A stretch of 64,000 bases of DNA from Candidatus Nanohalarchaeota archaeon (GCA_022729235.1 JALDAJ010000001.1:248001-312000), one strand, 5' to 3'. Shown: positions 10,124-19,163, counted from the stretch's first letter. Made by a program: numbers and translations. Notes: generated from the letters alone by a model not told the origin.

Positions 10124-10196
10124 CTTTACTTTTTGCTTTCTCTGAACTTTTTCCGAAAACTTTTAATACGCAGAAAAACAATGTTACTATGTTACA

Positions 10197-10613
10197 ATGA
10201 CAAAAATGAAGGATTATACAGAGCTAGCAAGTCAGGAAGAATCCGATTTGGAACTCAGAAGAGTAGAAGTAGCCGAATATAACTCGAAAGAGTGGGTATA
10301 TCAAATATGGAGAAACCAAGACACAGAGGAAGACTATGTCAGTGTCCTAGGTGAGCTAGAAAATACTAGCGAATACTGCAAAAATCACAGGTTTGAAGGA
10401 GACATAGAGGAACATATTCTGGAAGACGATAGGGTATACAAATGGAGTCCTTCAAATACTGAAACCGAAGCTACCGTAGTATCTGTCCACAAGTACGACG
10501 AAAAAGATAGACCTGAAACCGCAGCCAGCATCAAAGCATTGGACAAAAACGGAGAAGATGCCGAAGATTTAGAAACCATCTTAGAATCTAACCTAAATCA
10601 AGATCCTGTATAA
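10197..10613 (+). CDS. Hypothetical acidic protein in the 16S-23S interval
   Basis: This 138-residue, soluble, strongly acidic protein with no signal or membrane segment matches no family I recognise. It is preceded by an AT-rich stretch with TTTTAATACG about 40 bp before the ATG. Its position between 16S and 23S on the rRNA strand is unusual. The coding sequence is more AT-rich than most neighbours, which may indicate acquisition. Confidence 0.6.
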   Translation: MTKMKDYTELASQEESDLELRRVEVAEYNSKEWVYQIWRNQDTEEDYVSVLGELENTSEYCKNHRFEGDIEEHILEDDRVYKWSPSNTETEATVVSVHKYDEKDRPETAASIKALDKNGEDAEDLETILESNLNQDPV

Positions 10614-10684
10614 TATACCTGTACATACCTCTGCATCCCTCAGACTGTAAAGAAGGGTTTATAAACAGTCGAGAAACCCAGTGC

Positions 10685-11029
10685 ATGAGTCACGCCGATG
10701 CCTCGACCGAGCACTCTGGAAGATCAGCCGCGTATGAAGCAACTAGAAGCCTGGAAGAAGATCTTGATCCTCTCAGACCCTCTGAAACCGACATCAATCT
10801 TTCAAGAGAGTACCGATCCGATGAAAACACATTAATCCTCAGTTACGAGGCGATCCCTACCGAGTTCGCAGAACAAGAACTCGAGGACGCTGAAAAAGCT
10901 AGCGGAAAACGCCGACTGAAACCAAAAACAGAGGAGAAAGCAAAAAATCTCTACGAAGGATGGCTAGAGGCGTTCAGCGAACTTCATGCCAGGTCAATCT
11001 TATACGAACCTTGGGACTCCAACATCTAA
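10685..11029 (+). CDS. Hypothetical acidic protein in the 16S-23S interval
   Basis: This is a 114-residue protein with a mixed-charge helical C-terminal half (EKASGKRRLKPKTEEKAKNL). A clear TATA box, TTTATAAA at 10658-10665, lies about 24 bp before the ATG, so the transcript is probably leaderless with its own promoter. No family recognised. It sits between the 16S gene and a Nudix gene, all on the plus strand. Confidence 0.6.
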   Translation: MSHADASTEHSGRSAAYEATRSLEEDLDPLRPSETDINLSREYRSDENTLILSYEAIPTEFAEQELEDAEKASGKRRLKPKTEEKAKNLYEGWLEAFSELHARSILYEPWDSNI

Positions 11030-11170
11030 GGAAACTGATTACAACCGCGTACAAGAACCATTGCATAATATTTCGCCCCCCTCAAAATGAAGCACCTGTT
11101 TTACATATCGCTGTCAACCCTCGCCGCGTTCTCCACCTGGAAGAAGCGATCGGAAACATCATAACACCTC

Positions 11171-11617
11171 ATGATAACTTTCCAGTTAATGACAGAGGAG
11201 TTATGCCGTGTAGGTATAGTGGCCGTAATCCGTGACGAAAACAACCGCTTCCTGATGGAAAAAAGAAAGAATCCGGAAGAAGAGGACAACTACTGGGGGC
11301 TAATCGCGGGCGGTAAGAAAGCAGATGAGAACAGCCTGGAAGCCGCGGAAAGAGAGGTAATGGAGGAGACCGGTACAGACTTCCACCCAGAAGAAATCGT
11401 CGGGATAGTAGAGCACAACGACCAGAGAGGAGACAGCACCTCCTGGACCGTAGTAGTAGTTGAAGGCGCCATCAACGGCGAACCAGGAAATATGGAGCCA
11501 GAGAAACGAGAAGAAATCACCTGGAAGAAAGAAGACGAATTACCGGACAACCTGCACCCTACAACAGAACTGGCGCTCGATATACTCGAAAAAGACGCGA
11601 TGCATCCGGAACTATAG
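11171..11617 (+). CDS. Nudix hydrolase
   Basis: This 148-residue protein has a single Nudix domain. The Nudix box is readable as GGKKADEN followed by EREVMEETGTD, keeping the REVMEETG metal-binding helix. It is one residue shorter than the classic box between GG and RE and has Asn where the first Glu is usual. Nudix enzymes hydrolyse nucleoside diphosphates linked to another group; the substrate cannot be inferred. Met7 (11189) is a plausible alternative start. Confidence 0.8.
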   Translation: MITFQLMTEELCRVGIVAVIRDENNRFLMEKRKNPEEEDNYWGLIAGGKKADENSLEAAEREVMEETGTDFHPEEIVGIVEHNDQRGDSTSWTVVVVEGAINGEPGNMEPEKREEITWKKEDELPDNLHPTTELALDILEKDAMHPEL

Positions 11618-11634
11618 AAAAACAGCACAATTGA

Positions 11635-11653
11635 TGGACCCTCAGGGATTCGA
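11635..11653 (-). repeat. Truncated copy of the tRNA-Ala 3' end, fused to a hairpin
   Basis: Positions 11635-11650 are identical to 11730-11745, the T-loop-to-discriminator end of the tRNA-Ala gene, 95 bp away. Read on the minus strand, the copy begins in the T-loop (CGAATCCCTGAGGGTCCA). It is preceded directly by a hairpin, GAAAATC (11652-11658) with GATTTTC (11662-11668). The copy lies downstream of the real tRNA and cannot form one. It looks like an attachment-site-style 3' duplication. Confidence 0.6.
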
Positions 11654-11729
11654 AAATCGAAGATTTTCTTCTCCTCAGAACTCTGCCGAGTTCTTCAGTT
11701 TGAAGAAATCCCTGATGTAAACTGAAGAG

Positions 11730-11878
11730 TGGACCCTCAGGGATTTGAACCCTGGGCCTTCCGCTGTTTTGGCCTAATTCCGCCGTAGGCGGCGACCACC
11801 GAAGTGTGGTCCTTGCGTGCCGCACGAGCGTAACCAGGCGTGCAAAGCGGACGTTCTGCCAGGCTGAACTAAGGGCCC
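11730..11878 (-). tRNA. tRNA-Ala (anticodon UGC) with a 75-nt intron
   Basis: Minus strand: acceptor GGGCCCT (11878-11872) pairs with AGGGTCC (11737-11731), including the G3:U70 pair that defines alanine tRNA; discriminator A at 11730. Anticodon stem TCCGC/GCGGA; loop TT-TGC-A, then the intron at 11766-11840 in the canonical 37/38 position, then A38. TTTG of the loop pairs with CAAA at the intron end, as in a bulge-helix-bulge. It lies in the 16S-23S interval but on the opposite strand. Confidence 0.93.
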
Positions 11879-12259
11879 GAACGTATACTGTTGTAGTTGG
11901 TTGGTAGTTTTTTAAAGTGAAAAGTTATCCTGGAATGACATCTGGTTACCTTATTTAAAGGTTAAGTCTGATTCTTTGGATGCGGGACAATGAAATGAGA
12001 AGGATTATCTCGGATTCGTCTTTTTGCCTATAGAGTCCCGCTCTTGTCTTCCTTGCTTGATAGGCGGGGAGGATTATCTACCTATAAGGGGCGTCCCGTT
12101 GCGGATGTCCTTAGCACGAAAATGTCGCCTGACGCGAGGAGGATGGTGACAAGTAGTGCCACGCACGAGCAGATTTTTTGCGTGAAGCAGGTCCGGCCGC
12201 AATTTTACAAGTGATCCACCGGGCGTCTGTTTCTCGGCTCTGCCGAGAGATGGAGCATA
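11879..12259 (+). other. Pre-23S leader with related stem-loops and processing arm
   Basis: TATTTAAAG near 11953 is a likely promoter. GCGGGAC (11982-11988) pairs with GTCCCGC (12035-12041); inside is GGATTATCT (12002-12010) followed by CCTATA. A second, weaker structure repeats GGATTATCT (12071-12079), CCTATA (12081-12086) and CCCG. Positions 12186-12199 pair perfectly (14 bp) with 15332-15345. Positions 12209-12220 pair with 15314-15325 (12 bp), and CTGTTTC (12227-12233) pairs with GAAACAG (15301-15307). This is the pre-23S processing stem. No protein gene is visible here. Confidence 0.65.
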
Positions 12260-15235
12260 TCAAGTTGGTGCCTGACGTTGGATTGCTGGTACACAGCCGG
12301 TTAGCGAATGGCTCGGTTCGAGAAGCCGATGAAGGACGTGGCAAGCTGCGATAAGCTTGGGTAAGGCGCATGCAGCCCTAGAGCCCAAGATTTCCTAATG
12401 CGACCTCGTAGGTCGCTTCGGCGACCTAGCCCGCAAGGGCAGGGAACGCGGTGAACTGAAACATCTTAGTAGCCGCAGGAAGAAAAATCAACTGAGATCT
12501 CCTTAGTAGTGGCGAACGAAGGGGAGATAGCGCAAACTGAATCCGCATCTGTGAAGATGCTGGACATGTGGTTCGGCCGTCCGTAGGGACCGCGTCGTGT
12601 AGTCGAAGTCCTCTGGAAAGAGGCGCCGTAGAGAGTGATAGCCTCGTAGACGATCGCGACAACGTTCTGGGACGTGCCAAGAGTAGCATGGGTTGGAAAT
12701 CCTGTGTGAACTGGGAGGCACTACCTTCCAACGCTAAATACTTCTCGAATCCGATAGCGCACTAAGTAGTGTGAACGAAAGCTGAAAAGTACCCTTTACA
12801 GGGGGTTCAAAGACCCTGAAACTAACCGGTGATAGGCTAGGCAGGGCGTGGAAGCTTCGAAACCTTTCAACGAGCCAGTCGAGAGACTGTAGTAGGACAA
12901 GGTGGAGCAGCGTCCTGTCATCCGTTTTGAAAAACGGGGCAGGGAGTGTACTGCCGTGGCGAGACTAAGTCGTTTACGCGATGGAGTCGTAGCGAAAGCA
13001 AGAAGCCCGCAGTTTACGAGGGGTCACGTGTTAACTCGCGTGAAGTCACCGCAGTACGATCCGAAACCGGTCGATCCTGGCCTGGGCAGGTTGAAGCGCA
13101 GCGAAAGCTGCGTGGAGGACCGCAAGCGGTGCTGTGATACAAGCGCTCGCGTGACCTGGGTCAAGGGGTGAAATGTCAATCGAGATCGGTGATGGCTGGT
13201 TCCTCTCAAAATGGGCCGAAGTCCAGCCTTGGACGAGCCGGCTAACGAGGTAAAGCGACTGATTCCGACTCCCTAGGGTTTCCCTAGGGCCGGAGTCAAA
13301 CTCTGAACTCGTTAGCGGTGTAGACTCCAGGAGTCAGGGACGGTGCGTAAGGTACCGTTCCGAGAGGGAAACAACCCAGAGCAAGGTTAAGGCCCCCAAT
13401 TCCTGACTAAGTGCCCATGAAGGGCGTCTCAGTTCTCAGACAGCGGGAAGGTTAGCTTAGAAGCAGCTACCCTTTAAAGAAAGCGTAACAGCTCACCCGT
13501 TGAGGACCGAGGCACCTAAAATGGACGGGGCTCAAGTCAGGAGCCGATACCTTGCCATTGTTTCTACAATGGATAGAGAGGCGATCCGTTCGGACGGAAG
13601 CATGGACGTGAGTTCGTGTGGACCGTGCGGATACGAAGATCCTGCCGGTAGTACCAGCGTCAACAAGAGTGAGAATCTCTTGCGCCGCAAGAGGAAGGGT
13701 TCCTCGGCAATGATTATCAGCTGAGGGTTAGCCGGTCCTAATCCCGCTCCTAACTGGACGCGGGAGAATTGGGAAGCAGGTTAATATTCCTGCGCCTACC
13801 CACGATAACCGACGTTTCGGGATAGCGGAAACTGCGCCTTCGCGCAGTCTAAACTGTTAATGCGGGCGAGCGTAATGCTTCGACCCCGTGAAACAGTGAA
13901 TGGCCTGGGAATTATCCCGGGTTTCCGTGAGTCCTGGAACCTTTGAAAAGGTGTGGGAGTCCGTACCCAGAACTAGCACAAGTCCTCTGGCTGATTAGGC
14001 TAAGGCGTTTCGGGCACAACTCGGCTCAGGGAATTCGGCAAGTTAGCTCCGTACCTTCGGAAGATGGAGTGCCTATCCTCTCGATAGGATAGGTCTCAGT
14101 GACCAGGGGGGCTCGACTGTTTACTAAAAACACATCCGACTGCCAGTCCGAAAGGATTTGTATAGTCGGAGACCCTTGCCCAGTGCCAGCACCTGAACAC
14201 CCCGTACATGGGGACGAAGGGCTGGTAAACGGCGGCGGTAACTATGACCGTCTTAAGGTAGCGTAGTCCCTTGCCAGTTAATTACTGGCCCGCATCAATA
14301 GGGCAACGAGGTCCCCACTGTCCCGAGCCGTGGCCCGGTGAACCCGCCGTACCGGCGCACAGGCCGGTGACTCCCGGTGGGAAGCGAAGACCCTGTGAAC
14401 CTTTACTGCAGTCTGTCGTTGCTGCGGGGGTCCAGGTGTGAAGTGTAGGTAGGAGACGTTACAGAGACGCAGGCGCTAGCCTGTCGCCCAGTCGACCATG
14501 GGACACTACCCTCTTGGAACCCTGCGGCTTACGTCTACGGACGGACAGCGGCAGCTGGGCAGTTTAACTGGGGCGGTATCCCTCTGATAACGAATCAGAG
14601 GGGTCCAAAGGTAGGCTCAGCCCGGTCAGAAATCGGGCGTAGAGTACAAGGATAAAAGCCTGCCTGACTGGAATCTTACCAATACGGATTCCAGGCGCGA
14701 AAGCGTGGCCTAGCGAACCTCTGTGTGCCAATTAGTGAGGCCCAGGTATGACAGAAAAGGTACTCCAGGGATAACTGGATTGTCTCGGGCGCGAGCTCAC
14801 ATCGACCCCGAGGCTTGTTACTTCGATGTCGGCTCTCCGTATCCTGGCTGTGCAACAGCAGCCAAGGGTGGGGGTGTTCACCCATTAAAACGGATCGTGA
14901 GCTGGGTTTAGATCGGCGTGAGCCAGATCGGTTGCTATCTGCCGGGAGTGTTTATGCGGTTTGAGAGGAAAGTCCGGACAGTACGAAAGGAACCCTGGAC
15001 TGAGGCCTCTGGTGTACCTGTCATCCGAGAGGGTGTTGCAGGGTAGCTACGCCTCACAGGCCTAAAAGCTGAAAGCATCTAAGCTTGAAGGTCTCCTCAA
15101 ACAAGAAACCGCATCCGCTCTCGTACAAGACGAGTTGATAGAGTGGCGGTGTAAGCACCAAGGCAACGAGGTGTTCAGCCGACCACTACTAATCGCGGGT
15201 TTCACAGCAATTCCACACGGACGGCACCAACTTGA
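12260..15235 (+). rRNA. 23S ribosomal RNA
   Basis: The ends are set by helix 1: CAAGTTGGTGCC (12261-12272) pairs with GGCACCAACTTG (15223-15234). Archaeal 23S landmarks are clear: GATGAAGGACGTGGCAAGCTGCGATAAGC near 12325, the peptidyl-transferase segments around 14230-14290 and 14760-14800, and the sarcin-ricin AGTACGAAAGGAACC near 14978. Length is about 2.98 kb. No 5S gene follows within the window. Exact mature ends are estimates. Confidence 0.95.
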
Positions 15236-15247
15236 GCTCTAACAACT

Positions 15248-15300
15248 ACGACTTACTCCCGTCAGGGAGTTGGTCGTCTGAGAAGACCTCTTTGGTCTTC
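15248..15300 (+). repeat. Two-hairpin A-B module, pre-23S trailer copy
   Basis: Hairpin A pairs ACGAC (15248-15252) with GTCGT (15273-15277) and ACTCCC (15255-15260) with GGGAGT (15265-15270) around a TT/TG internal loop. Spacer CTGA leads to hairpin B: GAAGACC (15282-15288) with GGTCTTC (15294-15300), then GAAAC. It is strikingly similar to the RNase P insertion at 20028-20083 and lies between mature 23S and the right processing arm. Confidence 0.65.
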
Positions 15301-15345
15301 GAAACAGGTGCCTGGTGGATCACTTACCCAACGGCCGGACCTGCT
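15301..15345 (+). other. Right arm of pre-23S processing stem
   Basis: GAAACAG (15301-15307), GGTGGATCACTT (15314-15325) and CGGCCGGACCTGCT (15332-15345) pair with 12227-12233, 12209-12220 and 12186-12199 in that order. The GTGCCT/GGGCGT segment between the first two helices could supply the short central helix of a bulge-helix-bulge. Exact cleavage sites need a fold. Confidence 0.75.
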
Positions 15346-15425
15346 AAGGTATACTTTTTCTGTATTTCTATCTCTATTTACCAGATAGAGAAAGATTTTT
15401 CTGCTACAATAGGACTAAACATACT

Positions 15426-16523
15426 ATGGAAGATGTTCTGAAGGATTATCCTCATCTCTATCAATTTCTACCCGACAACTTTGTGAAAAAGGCTAAACAG
15501 AAAGAAAGAGACGTGGAACACTCCATTATAGTATCTATAAAAAATAATTCCAACTATTTAGAGGTTTTGAATGACAGAATTGAAAGCTTGAAAGGGACTC
15601 CTGGTGAGAATATACTTGACAGATATTCCTCACAAGTAGATTCAAACAAAAAGTTTCATAGCTTTCTAGCAGAAATGAATTGCTATCTTCTGCTAAATGA
15701 GATTTTTGAGGACTTAGAACCCGTTAACGAAGATAGCTTCGATGAAGGTAAAAAACCTACCGATTTCTACTCAGAGAAACACGAAATTGACATCGAAGCT
15801 ACCTCTATTAACAAACACGAACCAGAGAGCAAACTATTCAGTTTAATTAGAGACTGGATAGAAGGTTTTGAGGAAAGCTATGAAGTGAGATTAATTAAGA
15901 AAGATAACTACAACAAATTCCCTTCCAACTATAAGGAAATAGAGGAAAATAGCAAGGAAGTAGAAGAAGTAAAACGTCTCATTGAGAACACGCCTCAACC
16001 TGAGACAATTGAAACAGATGCCTTCAAGATAACAGTAGAAAAATCTGATTTTGAAGAATCTATCTTCAAAGGTTCTGGTTGGGAATCTGCTGAATTTATT
16101 CCTGAAGATCCATCAAATTCTATTCGGAATCAGATAGATTCCAAAACAGACAAAGACCCTATATCAGACCACATGCTAATCTATCTAGATATAGATGGGT
16201 TTTTCCAGATGGATCATTCTTTGACAAAAATACTTCAGGGAGGAATTACTCATTTCGAACCGCCTATAGAACCAGAAGTGTCAAAGAAACTCAACACACA
16301 ACCAGAAGCGCTGAGAAAATATATGGAGGAGAATGGATTAATTCCCTCAGAAAATCAGCCTAGTGCTATACCTCCTGACGAAGAAGGTCTGTTTAAAGAA
16401 ATCGATGACTCGATAATTGGAGTAATCGCTTATCTACCCAATAGAAAACTAGTATTTCTACCAAATGTGTATAGTCAGAACCAGAAAGTTACTGAGATAC
16501 TAAATACCTTAGAACCAGAATAA
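15426..16523 (+). CDS. Unknown protein, possibly a PD-(D/E)XK nuclease-like fold
   Basis: This 365-residue protein has markedly AT-rich coding unlike the flanking genes. Around residues 78-130 the order is a helix with Glu (FHSFLAEMNCYLLL), then KKPTDFYSEKHEIDIEAT. This resembles E...PD-x(n)-ExK of restriction-like nucleases, but Thr replaces the usual Lys (EAT). The rest is not recognisable. It follows 23S rRNA, a common insertion neighbourhood, and heads an AT-rich island to 17365. The nuclease idea is tentative. Confidence 0.5.
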   Translation: MEDVLKDYPHLYQFLPDNFVKKAKQKERDVEHSIIVSIKNNSNYLEVLNDRIESLKGTPGENILDRYSSQVDSNKKFHSFLAEMNCYLLLNEIFEDLEPVNEDSFDEGKKPTDFYSEKHEIDIEATSINKHEPESKLFSLIRDWIEGFEESYEVRLIKKDNYNKFPSNYKEIEENSKEVEEVKRLIENTPQPETIETDAFKITVEKSDFEESIFKGSGWESAEFIPEDPSNSIRNQIDSKTDKDPISDHMLIYLDIDGFFQMDHSLTKILQGGITHFEPPIEPEVSKKLNTQPEALRKYMEENGLIPSENQPSAIPPDEEGLFKEIDDSIIGVIAYLPNRKLVFLPNVYSQNQKVTEILNTLEPE

Positions 16524-16609
16524 GAGTCTAATATGTAGGCTAGGGGTATCTGAAAATTTCTTACAGAGATTCAGCTAGTTTTTTAGATTTTTCTGCACTA
16601 TATAGCAGT

Positions 16610-16762
16610 ATGAGCGATTCTGACGACTTTTGGAAAGTAGTGGCAGGAGCAGCAGGATTAGGAGGTCTTGCCTATCTGCTTTCTACGAAAAAGTGTCGTC
16701 AATGTGGTAAAAGAAATCCTAATGAAAACCAAAGATGCTCTAACTGCGGAGCATACCTATGA
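16610..16762 (+). CDS. Small membrane protein with C-terminal zinc ribbon
   Basis: This is a 50-residue protein starting at ATG 16610. A glycine/alanine-rich hydrophobic segment (about 8-25) is followed by CRQCGKRNPNENQRCSNCG, a two-CxxC zinc-ribbon knuckle. Its TGA overlaps the ATG of the next gene (ATGA at 16759-16762), which argues for real, coupled translation. This arrangement is common in small archaeal membrane proteins of unknown function. Confidence 0.6.
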   Translation: MSDSDDFWKVVAGAAGLGGLAYLLSTKKCRQCGKRNPNENQRCSNCGAYL

Positions 16763-17094
16763 CCTCTCTAAAAGAGCTTCTTAGGATATCCGATATAGAA
16801 TTCTGGAAGGAATTGAGACATAACTGGAACCACGGAAGTGTCAAAGACCAGATGCTTTTCTGTCTTCTTATTACTCCAATGCTAACCTTCCTAGTATTCT
16901 ATAACAATGGAATGCCAAAAATACAGCAGTATTTTGTAGGCGGAATGCTCCTAGTACTATTTGTTTCAATTTTCAATACTTGGGCGTTTGCCAAAGGCGA
17001 ATATGAAGAAAGAAATTATAAGTGCAACAACTGTGGAAACCCTATGGAACACAAGTTAATAGAAGACCATACTTGCCCTGAAGATACAGAATAG
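16759..17094 (+). CDS. Small two-helix membrane protein with zinc-binding tail
   Basis: This 111-residue protein has two transmembrane helices at about residues 32-48 and 60-78, and a C-terminal CNNCGNPMEHKLIEDHTC that could bind zinc. It overlaps the preceding zinc-ribbon membrane protein by 4 bp, so the two are probably made together. AT-rich like its neighbours. Function unknown. Confidence 0.6.
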   Translation: MTSLKELLRISDIEFWKELRHNWNHGSVKDQMLFCLLITPMLTFLVFYNNGMPKIQQYFVGGMLLVLFVSIFNTWAFAKGEYEERNYKCNNCGNPMEHKLIEDHTCPEDTE

Positions 17095-17143
17095 AATGAT
17101 CGCTCTGCAAAAGATTTTATATCCTTAAGAGAAACTTGAACGC

Positions 17144-17365
17144 GTGGAAGTTGCAGAAAAAGCCAGTATAGATGCTACTTTGGGCACAGGACTTATTATT
17201 TCAGCACTGTCTTTATGGCTAATAGTTTTTCAGCTAGAGGAGACATTGTATCTCATTCATAGATCAGCTCAAGCCCTCTGGATACTAGGCATTTTCTTTA
17301 TTAGCCATAGTGTGATTGCCAGATTTACGGGCAAAGGAATAAGGGATCTCCTCAAGAGAGACTAA
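17144..17365 (+). CDS. Small two-helix membrane protein
   Basis: This 73-residue protein has transmembrane segments near residues 14-29 and 43-60 and a basic tail GIRDLLKRD. The GTG start at 17144 lies 26 bp after TTTTATAT (17115-17122), the spacing expected of a leaderless archaeal transcript. No family recognised. It is the last gene of the AT-rich island. Confidence 0.5.
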   Translation: MEVAEKASIDATLGTGLIISALSLWLIVFQLEETLYLIHRSAQALWILGIFFISHSVIARFTGKGIRDLLKRD

Positions 17366-17492
17366 ACAAAACTAAACACCTCCTACCTCTAGTTAAACGC
17401 TCTCCTCTGTTTTTTGAACAGAATTAAACGGTCGTTCACGGATATGGCATTTAAGCACCGCCACCCACAGTTTTGGTCGAGGTGAAACACGA

Positions 17493-17813
17493 ATGAGAAC
17501 ATTACTAATCGCACTACTAGCAATCGGGTTAACTGCAGGAGCAGCGGCGATCCCTGCACACGCACAGGACAATATGCCAGATCAGGCAACGGAGAAGATG
17601 GAGGAACACATGCACGATGAAGCAGAGCATCAGGTCCAGGAGAACCAGCAGGAACTGCCTGAAGAAGTAGAGCAGGCAGGTGAGAGTTCAGAGGAAGCGA
17701 ACAGCGAACGGCAAGGATCTCCTGAACACGTCACACGGGGACCGCCCGCGTTTGTAGCGGATAAAGTTCCTGCTCACGTGCTTGATAGAGTGCCGGCGTT
17801 TGTCTTCGGCTAA
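17493..17813 (+). CDS. Small secreted acidic protein
   Basis: This 106-residue protein has a clear Sec-type signal peptide, with a hydrophobic core at 3-20 and AHA-Q near 25. A Glu/Gln-rich helical middle follows, then a distinctive hydrophobic tail with repeated P-A-(F/H)-V units (PPAFVADKVPAHVLDRVPAFVFG split over 84-106). The neighbour at 17913 has the same plan: signal, acidic helix, hydrophobic tail ending in IFG. Possibly a paired surface or secreted factor; function unknown. Confidence 0.6.
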   Translation: MRTLLIALLAIGLTAGAAAIPAHAQDNMPDQATEKMEEHMHDEAEHQVQENQQELPEEVEQAGESSEEANSERQGSPEHVTRGPPAFVADKVPAHVLDRVPAFVFG

Positions 17814-17912
17814 AAGAGTGGAGGAGCTCCCGATCCCTTCCCTTCTTTATTTTTGTCAGACTGTATACGCCTTTCTTAAGCAACCCCACCAAATTTGAGG
17901 ATGTGATTTAAA

Positions 17913-18464
17913 ATGAGACGAGCAATTGTCGCAGTAGCTCTCGCAGTATTTCTTGTCGCGGGAGCTACTACAGTTGCGGCGCAAGAAGAGCATAACGAGT
18001 CCGTTGAAGATCCAGTGAATGAGACTGAGGAAGAGATAGAAGCTCCAGTGAATGAAACAGAAGATGAAGTAACAGAGGCTGAAAGAGGTGAGTCCGCTCA
18101 GTTCGACGCTCGGTTGATGACCGCGATCAACACGGTCGAGGTACTTGTAGAAATCGCTCCAGACGAGGAATCGGAGCAAGCACTCCAGGATGTACTGGAC
18201 AGCCTTGAGGAAGTACAGGAGAACACTGATACAGCAAGCCTCGGACCTGAAGGAACACCGAGAGAAGTACCTGAAGACGCAGGAGAGCAAGACGGAGCAG
18301 AAGAGGAACCTGAAGAAGCAGATTCCGGAGAGGAAGCAGAAGAAGCTGGAGAAGAGACACCGGAAGAAGATGAACAACAGGGACCGCCTGAAGACCGTGG
18401 ACCTGAAGAGAACGAGAACCGGCCTGGATTCGTTAACCGGATGCTAGGCGGCATCTTCGGTTAA
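17913..18464 (+). CDS. Secreted acidic protein, same architecture as the preceding gene
   Basis: This 183-residue protein has a signal peptide (core about 4-22, cleavage near AAQ). It has two similar EDPVNETEEEIEAPVNETE units, a helical segment, a long Glu/Pro-rich disordered stretch, and a short hydrophobic C-terminus RPGFVNRMLGGIFG. The matching layout of the 106-residue gene upstream suggests a related pair, although sequence identity is low. No enzymatic motif is seen. Confidence 0.6.
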   Translation: MRRAIVAVALAVFLVAGATTVAAQEEHNESVEDPVNETEEEIEAPVNETEDEVTEAERGESAQFDARLMTAINTVEVLVEIAPDEESEQALQDVLDSLEEVQENTDTASLGPEGTPREVPEDAGEQDGAEEEPEEADSGEEAEEAGEETPEEDEQQGPPEDRGPEENENRPGFVNRMLGGIFG

Positions 18465-18528
18465 TCGACCCAGGAACCTCGGTAGCGCCGACAAACCTTT
18501 TTCTTCTTTTACTTCTCTAGTATACAGT

Positions 18529-19125
18529 ATGCCTGAGAGCCCAGAGGCGTTTTACTCACGCGGAGCCGAGAAATTTGCGGAGAAGAATTCTTTCGAGAAT
18601 ATGCCCCAGGAGTACATAGACCTTCTTGACCAGTTCATCGAACTCGTTCAAGGCGATGAAGTCTTGGACGCAGGCTGCGGGCATGGTAGAGATACAAACT
18701 ATTTTACCGAGAACGGGCTTGACACTATCGGGATCGACGTAGCGGGCGGTATGCTAGAGTACGCTAGGGAGAACCAAAAAGGAGAATATCTACGGATGGA
18801 TGTCAGAGAATTAGAATTTGAGGATAACAGGTTTGACGGCTTATGGTGCAATACCGTTCTGCTTTTCTTCCCGATAGGCGAGATGAGAGATGTGATAAAA
18901 GAACTTTCCAGAGTTACAAAAGACGACGGCGTGATTTTTGTCAGCTTCAAAATCGGAGAAAGCCCTATAATGCGCGAAAAATACGGTAGTGAAGTTAAAC
19001 ACCATCTTATACCTGAGGAAAAAGCCATAGACCTGCTTGAATCAGAAGATTTGGAGATAATCGATGTTTACAGATACGAAACTGGCGGAGGATTCAAGGT
19101 CGCCGACATCTTCTGTCGAAACTAG
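18529..19125 (+). CDS. SAM-dependent class I methyltransferase
   Basis: This 198-residue protein carries motif I VLDAGCGHGRDTNYF (about 44-58) for SAM binding, an acidic end of beta-2 (TIGIDVA), and motif IV-like DGLWCNTVLLFFP. That is the Methyltransf_11/25 pattern of small Rossmann methyltransferases. The substrate cannot be predicted. It is preceded by a pyrimidine-rich promoter region and probably transcribed alone. Confidence 0.85.
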   Translation: MPESPEAFYSRGAEKFAEKNSFENMPQEYIDLLDQFIELVQGDEVLDAGCGHGRDTNYFTENGLDTIGIDVAGGMLEYARENQKGEYLRMDVRELEFEDNRFDGLWCNTVLLFFPIGEMRDVIKELSRVTKDDGVIFVSFKIGESPIMREKYGSEVKHHLIPEEKAIDLLESEDLEIIDVYRYETGGGFKVADIFCRN

Positions 19126-19163
19126 CACCAGATTTTAACGTTTCTCTCACCAATAACTCCTGT

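Noticed and set aside
11087-11164. 25-codon hydrophobic ORF before the Nudix gene
   Set aside because: It has an ATG and a TATA-like upstream sequence but is too short and unsupported to call.
11635-11653. The truncated tRNA copies as halves of split (trans-spliced) tRNAs
   Set aside because: They begin in the T-loop rather than at the anticodon, so they cannot complete a tRNA.
15278-15305. Possible hammerhead ribozyme: CTGAGAA ... CGAAAC after 23S rRNA
   Set aside because: The hammerhead core needs CUGANGA; the sixth base here is A instead of G, and no cleavage-site stem is present. The segment is better explained as hairpin B with flanking GA.
15236-15425. 5S rRNA after 23S
   Set aside because: No CCCATCCCGAAC-type 5S core or matching terminal helix is found here.
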